The translations under genes and the position numbers were made by a program. Shown piece after piece: positions 49,792-57,659 of a stretch of 64,000 nucleotides of DNA (position 1 is the stretch's first letter; each line of letters opens with the position of its first letter). The notes under the pieces were generated by a model. The model saw nothing but the letters and a program-made list of their open reading frames with translations, did not search any database and was not told where the DNA came from. The stretch lies in contig NZ_CP046072.1 in NCBI RefSeq assembly GCF_017357825.1, positions 2,170,001 to 2,234,000 on the forward strand. Direction: 5' to 3'. The stretch is from Sulfurimonas aquatica. GTDB lineage: Bacteria > Campylobacterota > Campylobacteria > Campylobacterales > Sulfurimonadaceae.

Positions 49792-50361
49792 TTATAATCC
49801 TAGTTCTTTTTTTACTTCTCTAGCTATTTTATTGAATTTTTCAAGTTCTGATGAATGCTGGTCTCTTAATGTAGCCATAGCATCTTCGTGTCCTGATAAA
49901 CCACAAATAGCAACTGTATAACAATCTGTCTCTGATCTAACCATTTTTAATGCAACATTTGCATAGTGACAGTGAACACCGATAAATATCGCTGCTTTAA
50001 TATTGTTATGCCAAATTGTTAAGTTTGGGTGATTTGGATTGATCTCAACTTCTGCATCAATTTTTGGATACTTTGGTCTGTAATCATACATTGGAATCAT
50101 GTTAGCGTTAAGAATTTCTGACATCTCTTTTATAAGAGTAGCTTTCTTTTTAGCTTCTTCGTTAAATCCGTATAGTACTTGTGGACCAGGGAAAATTGTT
50201 GCATTCTCTTTAGTCAACATAACTTTTGCAATTTCTCTCATTGCAATTTCTTCATCTACTATCTCTTCTAGTAAAAGTGCTTTTCCTTCTGGTGGTGTAA
50301 TTACACCTTCATACGTAGCCGCAGGATACGGTGAATAATACGCGGGACCTTGGTTTGCCAT
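49792..50361 (-). CDS. Fifth (epsilon/PorE-type) subunit of the oxidoreductase
   Basis: 189 residues with no Cys cluster. An IFPGPQVLYGF segment, AAIFIGVHCHYANVALKMV and CGLSGHEDAMATLRD mark a Rossmann-like fold resembling the CO dehydrogenase-related extra subunit found in the five-subunit POR and For enzymes of Hydrogenobacter. Four-subunit campylobacterial POR and OorDABC lack it. It lies directly upstream of alpha and 115 bases downstream of the ferredoxin subunit. Its role is unclear, perhaps structural or in CO2 handling (inference). Confidence 0.7.
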   Translation of the reverse strand: MANQGPAYYSPYPAATYEGVITPPEGKALLLEEIVDEEIAMREIAKVMLTKENATIFPGPQVLYGFNEEAKKKATLIKEMSEILNANMIPMYDYRPKYPKIDAEVEINPNHPNLTIWHNNIKAAIFIGVHCHYANVALKMVRSETDCYTVAICGLSGHEDAMATLRDQHSSELEKFNKIAREVKKELGL

Positions 50362-50476
50362 AAGTTCTCCTATGATTTTTTTTAACTGTATTTTGAATTA
50401 AGTCTAAATTCTATACTTGTTTTTTTTAGTTTGAGCCATTTTTATCGAGATTTACTCTCGACAATAGAATGGGAGC

Positions 50477-50704
50477 TTAAACTTCTTTTGCTTCAGCCAT
50501 TTCCATCGAAATACAATCTCGATTAAGTAGGTCAGAACATACGTACACACACAGTGCACACCCTTTACATCTATCTTCATCGACCCAAGATGTATTTCCA
50601 ACTTTATCGAACATTAGCGTATTAGCTTCTGGACAATATAGTGTACACATATTACATTTATGCTCAGCACACTTGTCTGAATCAACTTTTGCTACATAAT
50701 ACAT
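50477..50704 (-). CDS. 2-oxoacid:ferredoxin oxidoreductase, delta (2[4Fe-4S]) subunit
   Basis: A 75-residue ferredoxin-like subunit with eight Cys: CAEHKCNMCTLYC (first cluster, unusual four-residue first gap) and CKGCALCVYVC (second). The position-56 Cys is followed by Ser instead of Pro. It passes electrons between ferredoxin and the beta-subunit cluster. First gene of the operon; the 115-base gap to the next gene has no clear hairpin terminator. Confidence 0.85.
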   Translation of the reverse strand: MYYVAKVDSDKCAEHKCNMCTLYCPEANTLMFDKVGNTSWVDEDRCKGCALCVYVCSDLLNRDCISMEMAEAKEV

Positions 50705-50920
50705 TTATTTACTCCTCATAATAACTTAAACATTGTTATTAAACCTGACAATAATATTTAACTGTCAAGTCCAATAATTCGCGATGTAGCCTCAAAAAAA
50801 CTATAAATAAATCTATTAGTCAGCTACATTTTATGTTTTATAAAAAGAATTCTACTCAAAAAACCTTTTAGTGTTCTTTAAATTTAAAAAAAGAGAGAGG
50901 GATTGGAAATTTGTGTGTAG

Positions 50921-51571
50921 TTATTTTTTCTTGCGCACTTTAGAAACTCTACTTTTATTTTCTTTATATTTATAACTTTTTAACTTTTCAATAATTTGAA
51001 AAGAGAGTTCATGTATTTCACTTATTTTACACTCTTCTTCTTTATAGAAGTGTTCTCTATTCTTTTCAAACTTTCCCATCAGCTCTAAAAAATCAATCTT
51101 ATCTAAAAAAGGGTATTTATGTGTTGATTTTTCCTCTCCAAGTACCCACTCGGATAATACACATACAACTAAAAACTCTGGCAGGTAAGCAGGTTTATTT
51201 TTATAGTGATTTCTTACTTTTTGAGCCATAATATCATAATAGGCAATTAAAGGTTCCTCTTTTTTAGTTAAGTGCTTAAGTTCTGGATATATTTTTGTTG
51301 CTTGTGATATATTAATTAAGTAATCTACATTCACAACACATTCTTGTAAATCTTCAAGTAGCTTTTGTAGTGTTTTGTAAACATATGCTATCTCTTCGTT
51401 TTCTTTAAATAGTGGCTCCATAGCCACTTCATCTACTTGTGCAAAATATCTTTCAAGAGCTGTTCTAGAAAAAACAAGTAGTGCTTCACTTTTTACATCA
51501 CGAAGGATAGAAGACTTGATTCTATTTTTACAATTTTCATTAATAAAGTTATGTGTTGGAATTACACTCAT
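50921..51571 (-). CDS. Hypothetical protein downstream of the biotin carboxylase
   Basis: 216 residues, mostly helical by composition, with a basic tail (KSRVSKVRKKK). There is no signal peptide or membrane helix, and I see no known motif. It starts one base after the biotin carboxylase stop, so the two are almost certainly cotranscribed. C. jejuni pycA is also followed by an uncharacterised gene, so it may be a dedicated partner, but that homology is from memory. Confidence 0.65.
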   Translation of the reverse strand: MSVIPTHNFINENCKNRIKSSILRDVKSEALLVFSRTALERYFAQVDEVAMEPLFKENEEIAYVYKTLQKLLEDLQECVVNVDYLINISQATKIYPELKHLTKKEEPLIAYYDIMAQKVRNHYKNKPAYLPEFLVVCVLSEWVLGEEKSTHKYPFLDKIDFLELMGKFEKNREHFYKEEECKISEIHELSFQIIEKLKSYKYKENKSRVSKVRKKK

Positions 51572-51572
51572 A

Positions 51573-53024
51573 TTAACTCCTAGTTGTGAGTTTATTCTCT
51601 TTTATCTTTTTAATCATACTTGATATGAATGAAATTTTTTCATTTTCTGCTTGTAAAGATGACTTTGCATTAAAATTAAAAGTATCCATTTTTTCACCTA
51701 AAAAGCCTGTATTAAACTTTCCAGCTTTAAAGTCGGCATCTCTTACTATCTCTCTATGCAGTGATATGTTTGTTTTAACTCCATCTATATTGTATTCATC
51801 AAGTGCACGCTTTGCTTTTTTCACCGCACCTTCCCAATCTAGTGCAGATACAATAAGTTTACCCATCATAGAATCATAATTTGTAGGTAGTTCATACCCT
51901 TCATATAAAGAAGAGTCTATTCTAACCCCTGGTCCACCTGGCGTTAGATAGTTAGTAATAGTTCCACCTGAAGGCATAAAGTTGTTTTGTGGGTCTTCAG
52001 AGTTTATTCTAAACTCTATTGCATAACCACGGAACTTTATCTCTTCTTGTAAAAAGTGTAGCTTATCTCCGCCAGCAATTTCTATCATTCTTTGAATTAA
52101 ATCAACCCCTGTAATAACTTCAGTGACAGGGTGCTCAACTTGAACTCTAGTATTCATCTCAATAAAGTATATATTGTCATCTTCATCCACTAAAAATTCA
52201 ACTGTTCCAACACTTTCATATCCTAATCTAAACATAGCCTTTGTTGAAACTCTGTATATCTCTTTTCGAACAGTGTCACTTAAGAGTGGTGATGGAGCAA
52301 TCTCTATTACCTTTTGATGACGTCTTTGAATCGAGCAATCTCTCTCACCTAGGTGAACTACATTACCATAGCTATCAGCAATAACTTGTACCTCTATATG
52401 TCTAGGGTTCTCAACATACTTCTCTATAAAAACTTCAGTTTTACCAAAATATTTTAGAGACTCGTTTGTTGCTTCATCAAACATTTTAGAGAATTCTTTT
52501 GCCTTTTTAACGATTCTCATTCCTCTACCACCACCACCAAACGCAGCTTTAATAATTACAGGAAAACCTATCTCGTTAGCGATTCCCTCACCCTCAGCTT
52601 TGTCAACAACCGGTGTATCCGTACCTTCTAGCACTGGAACACCAATTTTCTTCATAGCAACCTTTGATGCCATTTTGTCACCAAATAGTTCTATATGCTC
52701 AGCTTTTGGACCTATAAAAATAATGTCGTTTTCTAAACACGCAGTAGCAAACTCAGCACTCTCAGATAAAAAACCATAACCAGGGTGTATTGCATCACAA
52801 CCTGCTTTTTTTGCGATTGATAAAATTGGCTCAAAATCGAGATAAGCTTGAACTGGATTACCCATTATTGGATAGCACTCATCAGCTTTTCTTACCCAAA
52901 CACCATCTACATCAGCTTCTGAAAAGACAACTACACTTGTTATTTCAAGTTCTTTACAAGCTCTAATAATACGTAAAGCGATTTCACCTCTATTTGCGAT
53001 TAAGACTTTTGATATTTTCTTCAT
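51573..53024 (-). CDS. pycA: Biotin carboxylase (pyruvate carboxylase subunit A type)
   Basis: 483 residues of ATP-grasp biotin carboxylase. VLIANRGEIALRIIRACKEL opens the protein; GYGFLSE, AAFGGGGRGMR (ATP loop), ERDCSIQRRHQKVIE, FIEMNTRVQVEHPVTE and EFRINSEDP follow. The enzyme uses ATP and bicarbonate to carboxylate biotin. Its length is longer than fatty-acid AccC (about 445-455) and matches C. jejuni PycA (481), so it more likely serves pyruvate or 2-oxoglutarate carboxylation. No biotin carrier subunit is nearby. A 246-base gap separates it from purE. Confidence 0.85.
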   Translation of the reverse strand: MKKISKVLIANRGEIALRIIRACKELEITSVVVFSEADVDGVWVRKADECYPIMGNPVQAYLDFEPILSIAKKAGCDAIHPGYGFLSESAEFATACLENDIIFIGPKAEHIELFGDKMASKVAMKKIGVPVLEGTDTPVVDKAEGEGIANEIGFPVIIKAAFGGGGRGMRIVKKAKEFSKMFDEATNESLKYFGKTEVFIEKYVENPRHIEVQVIADSYGNVVHLGERDCSIQRRHQKVIEIAPSPLLSDTVRKEIYRVSTKAMFRLGYESVGTVEFLVDEDDNIYFIEMNTRVQVEHPVTEVITGVDLIQRMIEIAGGDKLHFLQEEIKFRGYAIEFRINSEDPQNNFMPSGGTITNYLTPGGPGVRIDSSLYEGYELPTNYDSMMGKLIVSALDWEGAVKKAKRALDEYNIDGVKTNISLHREIVRDADFKAGKFNTGFLGEKMDTFNFNAKSSLQAENEKISFISSMIKKIKENKLTTRS

Positions 53025-53239
53025 GACTAAGCTCCAAAAATTTAAGATAGTATAATTTTAGTATTATTTAAAAGTTTTATCTTCACTACTTTTGCTTTAT
53101 TAGTTATCTATTCTTGTTATATTTATCTTCTTATTATGCTATATTAATAGGCTATTGTTGATATTAGAATATTTATAAAAAAAGTACTTGCAAGTTAGAG
53201 CTGTATGTTTAGCATGATAGAAGTGTTTATATGTGAAGT

Positions 53240-53262
53240 ATAACACCATTAACAGGTGTTAT
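53240..53262 (-). terminator. Hairpin downstream of purE
   Basis: ATAACACC (53240-53247) pairs with GGTGTTAT (53255-53262). On the minus strand it lies nine bases after the purE stop, but the T run after it is weak. The rest of the purE-pycA gap (53025-53239) holds no gene that I can see. Confidence 0.55.
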
Positions 53263-53270
53263 CTAAGGGA

Positions 53271-53795
53271 CTAGTTTCCCATCTCTTTTAAATATCGTTT
53301 ATACTCAATATTTTTCAGTTTTTCTGATTTAGCATCGACTTGTGCTTTCATCTCTTGTTTATAGAGTGCTATTTTCTCTCTCAAAGTGCTATCTGAAGAG
53401 CCAATAATTTGTGCAGCTAAGATACCTGCATTTTTAGCACCATTTATCGCAACTGTTGCTACGGGAACACCACCTGGCATCTGTACTATTGAAAGAAGAG
53501 AATCCATTCCTTCCAATGAAGATCCTTTAACGGGTACGCCAATTACAGGTAAAACTGTCTCTGAAGCAACCATACCTGGTAAGTGAGCAGCTCCACCAGC
53601 ACCAGCGATGATTACTTTCAAACCCCTAGCCTCTGCACTTTTAGAATATTCAACTAGCTTTTCTGGTGTTCTGTGTGCAGATACAATATCTAATTCAAAT
53701 TCAATTTCAAACTCTTCACAGATTGCTGCTGCAGCACTCATAACTGGTAAATCAGAGTCACTTCCCATAATAATTCCAACTAATGGTTTACTCAT
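53271..53795 (-). CDS. purE: N5-carboxyaminoimidazole ribonucleotide mutase
   Basis: A 174-residue class I PurE that moves the carboxyl group of N5-CAIR to carbon in purine synthesis. MGSDSDLP and [12 protein letters not shown] are the substrate loops and [14 protein letters not shown] the core signature; [20 protein letters not shown] follows. Its start overlaps the purK stop as ATGA, so it is translated with purK. Confidence 0.96.
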   Translation of the reverse strand: MSKPLVGIIMGSDSDLPVMSAAAAICEEFEIEFELDIVSAHRTPEKLVEYSKSAEARGLKVIIAGAGGAAHLPGMVASETVLPVIGVPVKGSSLEGMDSLLSIVQMPGGVPVATVAINGAKNAGILAAQIIGSSDSTLREKIALYKQEMKAQVDAKSEKLKNIEYKRYLKEMGN

Positions 53796-54943
53796 ATTTT
53801 CTTGCTTCCTTTAATTTTTAAAATATCTTTTGCTCTCATCGCTTTTTCTAACGCCATATCTATATCATCATCAAGAATTGTTACATGACCCATTTTACGA
53901 TAAGGCTTTGTAAAAGTTTTTCCATAGAAGTGAAAAGACAACTCTGGGATCTCTAATGCATCATGAATACCCTCAATAAATGGCTCACCCTCATAGCCTT
54001 CTTCTCCAAGTAAGTTAATCATTACAGCCGGAGAGATTAGCTTCGTCGAACCCAATGGTAGATTTGTCACAGCTCTTATTATCTGCTCAAATTGTGAAGT
54101 TGCACATGCTTCAACTGTGTAGTGTCCTGAGTTGTGAGGTCTTGGAGCGATTTCATTCACTAAGATTTCTCCCTTTTTAGTTAAAAAAAGTTCAACAGCA
54201 AAAATTCCAACACCCTCTAAAGCTTCTATAGACTTAACGGAAATTTCAATGGATTTTTTTTCAACTTCTTTAGAAATCTTTGCAGGTGCCATAACGATAT
54301 CACAGATGTTAGTTCTATCGTCAAATAGCATCTCGACAACTGGATAACATTTAGTTTGTCCCTCTATATTTCTAGCGACAATAACAGCAAGTTCTTTGTC
54401 AATGTCAACAAGTTCTTCAATGAATGATTCTGTTGGCAAGCGATATGCAAGATCAGCTTTAGTTTTAATCATCTGGACACCCTTGCCATCATAGCCACCC
54501 ATTTTTGCTTTTTGTATAACAGGGAATCCAAATGCAGATAAATCTTCATCATTTTCTACATTTTTATATTTAGGTACGGGAATACCTTTCTCATCAAGTA
54601 GTTTCTTTTGCTCATACTTATTTTGGATTAACTCGATTATATAAGGAGATGGATGAATAATATGTCCATTGTCAAATAACTCTTTTAAAATAGAAGTATC
54701 TACATGCTCTAATTCGAAAGTCGTAACGTCTGTCTCTTGTACTAATTGCTCAAGTTTCTCTTTATCATGGAATCCTCCCATAATATGCTTGTCAGATACT
54801 TGAGCTGCGGGACAATTAAATGTTGGATCTAAAATAGTGACATGAAAGCCCATCTTTTTGGCTTTTTGAGACATTATTTTGCCCAATTGTCCTCCGCCAA
54901 TAATTCCTAGCTTTAGATTAGAATAGTTAAAATTTTTGTCCAT
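53792..54943 (-). CDS. purK: 5-(carboxyamino)imidazole ribonucleotide synthase
   Basis: A 383-residue ATP-grasp ligase that fixes bicarbonate onto aminoimidazole ribonucleotide. [13 protein letters not shown] marks the N-terminal fold; [13 protein letters not shown] is the ATP loop, and [17 protein letters not shown] is diagnostic. PurK reduces the need for high CO2 in purine synthesis, which suits a gene placed among carbon-uptake genes. First gene of purK-purE. Confidence 0.95.
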   Translation of the reverse strand: MDKNFNYSNLKLGIIGGGQLGKIMSQKAKKMGFHVTILDPTFNCPAAQVSDKHIMGGFHDKEKLEQLVQETDVTTFELEHVDTSILKELFDNGHIIHPSPYIIELIQNKYEQKKLLDEKGIPVPKYKNVENDEDLSAFGFPVIQKAKMGGYDGKGVQMIKTKADLAYRLPTESFIEELVDIDKELAVIVARNIEGQTKCYPVVEMLFDDRTNICDIVMAPAKISKEVEKKSIEISVKSIEALEGVGIFAVELFLTKKGEILVNEIAPRPHNSGHYTVEACATSQFEQIIRAVTNLPLGSTKLISPAVMINLLGEEGYEGEPFIEGIHDALEIPELSFHFYGKTFTKPYRKMGHVTILDDDIDMALEKAMRAKDILKIKGSKKI

Positions 54944-55035
54944 TTTTTCTCTTTATATAGTAAATGCGATATTTTAACCTAATTAATTTGTTAACTATAT
55001 AAATAGTTGCTGGTAAATAGAACTCTTGTAAATTT

Positions 55036-55380
55036 TTAGTTAACCTTTCCAGAGTACTGAAGGTTAATACTCTCTTGTCTTTGCTTCTCCCCTAGAAGTA
55101 ACATAACATCAATAAGCATACATTTACCACCATATTTTTCTAAAAATTTTCTAATATCTACTTCCATATCTTTAAACTGCTCTGCTTCACATACGGTAAA
55201 GACATAGTTATTACTAAAAGCATCACTAACATCATCAGCAGTTCTAACGCCATGGCCTCCAGCACCTTCAATATCTTTAATAATGGTATAACCATATATC
55301 TTATGTTTTTTAAAAAGTTTTATTAGCCTATTCACATAGACAGCTTCGATAACAAATTCGACTTTTTTCATGCTTTTCAT
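55036..55380 (-). CDS. sbtB: SbtB-like PII regulatory protein
   Basis: 114 residues with the PII ferredoxin-like fold: VEFVIEAVYVNRLIKLF strand-helix, a GYTIIKDIEGAGGHGVRTADD T-loop region (about 29-49) and FTVCEAEQF. It lacks the Tyr-containing RGAEY uridylylation site of GlnB and also lacks the C-terminal CGPEGC redox loop of cyanobacterial SbtB. It is four bases downstream of the SbtA gene, so it most likely binds adenyl nucleotides and gates that transporter (family knowledge). Confidence 0.8.
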   Translation of the reverse strand: MKSMKKVEFVIEAVYVNRLIKLFKKHKIYGYTIIKDIEGAGGHGVRTADDVSDAFSNNYVFTVCEAEQFKDMEVDIRKFLEKYGGKCMLIDVMLLLGEKQRQESINLQYSGKVN

Positions 55381-55384
55381 AATT

Positions 55385-56365
55385 CTATCCCCATAATGAA
55401 TTTATAATAAAATAATAGAGTGGAATCCCTAATGAAATATTAAAAGGGAATGTAACTGCTAGACTTAGTGGTAAATATAGACCTGGATTTGCCTCTGGTA
55501 CTGATAATCTCATAGCTGCAGGAACTGCAATGTAAGATGCACTAGCACTTAATAACGCAAGTAAAAAAGCATCACCTTTGTGTATTTCAAACATATATGC
55601 AAAACCTGTTGCAACAAGAGCATTGACTAGTGGCATGATAAGTGCAAATGCTATTAGAAAAAATCCAACTTTTTTAAGTTCATGAATCTTTCTAGCAGCC
55701 ACAAGTCCCATATCTAAAAGAAAGAATGCTAGCATACCCTTAAATAGTGTTCCAAAGAGTGGCTCCATTGAGTGCCAGCCTTTCTCACCTGTAAGTATTC
55801 CTATAAGAAGAGCACCTACAAGTAAAAATACTGAAGGGTTTAAAAATGCTTCTCTAAGAATTTCACCCCAATCAGTTTTCTCCTCTTCTTCACCATCCTT
55901 GGCTTTAACAAAGAGTGCTGCAAAAACTAAACCTATAACGATAGCTGGAGACTCCATAAGAGCCATAGAAGCCACCATAAAACCACCATACTCTACACCG
56001 ATAGTCCCGAGGTATGTTATACCTGTTATAAATGTAACGGCACTAATAGAACCATAAGTAGCAGCGATAGCAATAGAGTTATAAACATCCATCTTTGTTT
56101 TTAAGATAAAAAAACTATAAATAGGTACAAGCATAGACATTCCAACGGCAATCATCAGTGCTTCAAATATATAAAGGTTAAATCCACTCATAGAAAGTTC
56201 ATACCCACCATGTAAACCAATAGCTATAAGTAAGTAGAGAGAAAAGAGCTTAGGTAATGGTTGTGGAATTGTTAGTTCAGACTTTAGAAATACTGCAAGC
56301 ATTCCTAAGAAAAAAAACAGTACAGGGGGATTTAGCATATTCTGTAATATTAAATCGAAATTCAT
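55385..56365 (-). CDS. sbtA: Sodium-dependent bicarbonate transporter SbtA
   Basis: 326 residues from the ATG at 56365, which has GAGGAG seven bases before it; an in-frame TTG at 56380 lies within the ribosome site and is rejected. Two inverted repeats of about five helices each surround a charged cytoplasmic linker (KAKDGEEEEKTDWGE, about 170-184). FITGITYLG, SMALMESPAIVIG and SASASYIAVPAA match SbtA (DUF897). It imports bicarbonate with sodium. First gene of sbtA-sbtB and divergent from the AraC-type gene. Confidence 0.9.
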   Translation of the reverse strand: MNFDLILQNMLNPPVLFFFLGMLAVFLKSELTIPQPLPKLFSLYLLIAIGLHGGYELSMSGFNLYIFEALMIAVGMSMLVPIYSFFILKTKMDVYNSIAIAATYGSISAVTFITGITYLGTIGVEYGGFMVASMALMESPAIVIGLVFAALFVKAKDGEEEEKTDWGEILREAFLNPSVFLLVGALLIGILTGEKGWHSMEPLFGTLFKGMLAFFLLDMGLVAARKIHELKKVGFFLIAFALIMPLVNALVATGFAYMFEIHKGDAFLLALLSASASYIAVPAAMRLSVPEANPGLYLPLSLAVTFPFNISLGIPLYYFIINSLWG

Positions 56366-56469
56366 TTTACTACTCCTCAATATAAAATTGTATCGTATAT
56401 TAACTAAGAATTTTAAGATTATTCTTCACTAATTTTGACATATAAATTATCTATTATTGTGATTTTCAT

Positions 56470-56479
56470 TTACCTTTGA
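56470..56479 (-). promoter_or_regulatory. TCAAAGGTAA motif in the sbtA/araC intergenic region
   Basis: On the minus strand this reads TCAAAGGTAA, identical to 57542-57551 before dabB. It lies about 105 bases upstream of the sbtA start and just before the -35 zone of the AraC-type gene. The location suits a shared operator for both directions. The AraC-type protein as ligand is inference. Confidence 0.45.
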
Positions 56480-56503
56480 TGCTACAAATATTTATATTTT
56501 TGC

Positions 56504-56509
56504 TATAAT
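56504..56509 (+). promoter_or_regulatory. -10 element directly before the AraC-type gene
   Basis: TGCTATAAT is an extended -10. The ATG follows six bases after the TATAAT, so transcription would start at or next to the start codon, giving a leaderless or nearly leaderless mRNA. No ribosome site is visible in the six bases. Confidence 0.5.
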
Positions 56510-56515
56510 CTGAGC

Positions 56516-57391
56516 ATGAAAAGAGAAACGCTGAACAAGAAAACAAAAATATCAAACGATATACTATTCTATATATACACAAATATTGAGATAGATATAA
56601 ATATGGACGAACTTGCGCAGAGCTTTAATATTAGTAAGTTTTATATGCATAAAATATTCAAAGAAATTTTCGGTAGGAACATATATGAGAGCATTAAATC
56701 TATTAGATTACAAAAAGCTTCAACTTTATTACTTACAAATAAGTACTCTACCATTACTGAGATAGCCTCATCCTGCGGATACAGTTCACAAACCTCTTTT
56801 ATCCGAGTATTTAAAGATCGATTTTTGATGACACCAACAGCTTGGAGAAAAGGTGGCTATAAAAAGTACTCTAAAAACATAATCGAAGAATCTCCAAAAG
56901 CAAAGGCTTCCAATGCTAGTTTTGAGAATCTTGAACCTACTATTGTGAAGATGCCCGAAATAGAAGCATACTATCTTAGACATAGTGGATATAACGACCA
57001 AATTAAACAAACTTGGCAAAAGATTCAAACATGGTCATATGGCAACAATATTAAAAGCTATAAGCACATTGCACTATTCCATGATAATCCAACTGTAACA
57101 CATCTTGATGAGTGTCAATATGTTGCATGTATACAAGTCGACAAAGACAATATATCTGAGAATGAGCGCTTACCTAAATTTAAAATATCTAGTGGTATAT
57201 ATGCTAAATTTGATATACATGGAACGGATGGTGACTTCCTACGATTTATGCACTGGCTTTACAATGAATGGCTTCCCCATAGTGAGTATGAGACAACTAC
57301 AAAACCACCCTATGCTATTTATAAAAAAAATAAATACTTATCTGATGATAATAATTTTGACTTAAGTTTTTATTTATCTATTAAGTTTTAA
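56516..57391 (+). CDS. AraC-type regulator with C-terminal GyrI-like domain
   Basis: 291 residues. Two helix-turn-helix units occupy about residues 12-110 (ELAQSFNISKFYMHKIFKEI; ITEIASSCGYSSQTSFIRVF), followed by a GyrI-like small-molecule-binding domain (about 140-291) with YLRHSGYND, CQYVACIQV and SSGIYAKFDIHG. This order, DNA-binding first and ligand domain last, matches the Rob/SoxS-related GyrI class. It lies between sbtAB (divergent) and the DAB operon (same direction), so regulation of carbon uptake is a good guess. Confidence 0.85.
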   Translation: MKRETLNKKTKISNDILFYIYTNIEIDINMDELAQSFNISKFYMHKIFKEIFGRNIYESIKSIRLQKASTLLLTNKYSTITEIASSCGYSSQTSFIRVFKDRFLMTPTAWRKGGYKKYSKNIIEESPKAKASNASFENLEPTIVKMPEIEAYYLRHSGYNDQIKQTWQKIQTWSYGNNIKSYKHIALFHDNPTVTHLDECQYVACIQVDKDNISENERLPKFKISSGIYAKFDIHGTDGDFLRFMHWLYNEWLPHSEYETTTKPPYAIYKKNKYLSDDNNFDLSFYLSIKF

Positions 57392-57400
57392 GTAGCCCTA

Positions 57401-57450
57401 CAATACCTAGATGTGTTTGAACTATTTTATAGGTATTGTTGTAAAATAGT
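57401..57450 (+). promoter_or_regulatory. Interleaved inverted repeats (pseudoknot topology) before dabB
   Basis: CAATACCTA (57401-57409) is complementary to TAGGTATTG (57430-57438), and ACTATTTTA (57421-57429) to TAAAATAGT (57442-57450). All 9+9 pairs are perfect. The order A-B-A'-B' with no bases between B and A' forms either an H-type pseudoknot or two mutually exclusive hairpins. It starts nine bases after the AraC-type stop, so it may be a 3'-end structure, a switch, or two overlapping operators. Confidence 0.5.
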
Positions 57451-57524
57451 AGCACTACTAAGTGTTAAATTGAACTCTTAAGCATAACTTTGTTTTTAAC
57501 TAAACTATATTTAGAAAAATAACC

Positions 57525-57530
57525 TATAAT
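57525..57530 (+). promoter_or_regulatory. Likely -10 of the DAB operon
   Basis: TATAAT in the context AACCTATAATTAC, about 130 bases before the dabB GTG. A start near 57537 would place the repeats at 57532-57557 over the start site, a position suited to repression. No clear -35 box is visible, so activation by a regulator is also possible. Confidence 0.5.
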
Positions 57531-57531
57531 T

Positions 57532-57557
57532 ACAAAGGTTTTCAAAGGTAACTTTGA
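57532..57557 (+). promoter_or_regulatory. Tandem CAAAGGT repeats and dyad, putative operator
   Basis: CAAAGGT occurs at 57533-57539 and 57543-57549, exactly ten bases apart. The second copy is part of TCAAAG-GTAA-CTTTGA (57542-57557), a six-base dyad. TCAAAGGTAA is also present at 56470-56479 (minus strand). Direct repeats one helical turn apart are common for AraC-family proteins, though spacing varies. Confidence 0.45.
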
Positions 57558-57659
57558 TAATCTTCGTTGAGCAATTTATTTATGGTCAATATAATGAATA
57601 TCATTTATTCTTAATTCGATAACTTATAGATAAAAAATTAGTCAAACAGAGGAGCTTAA

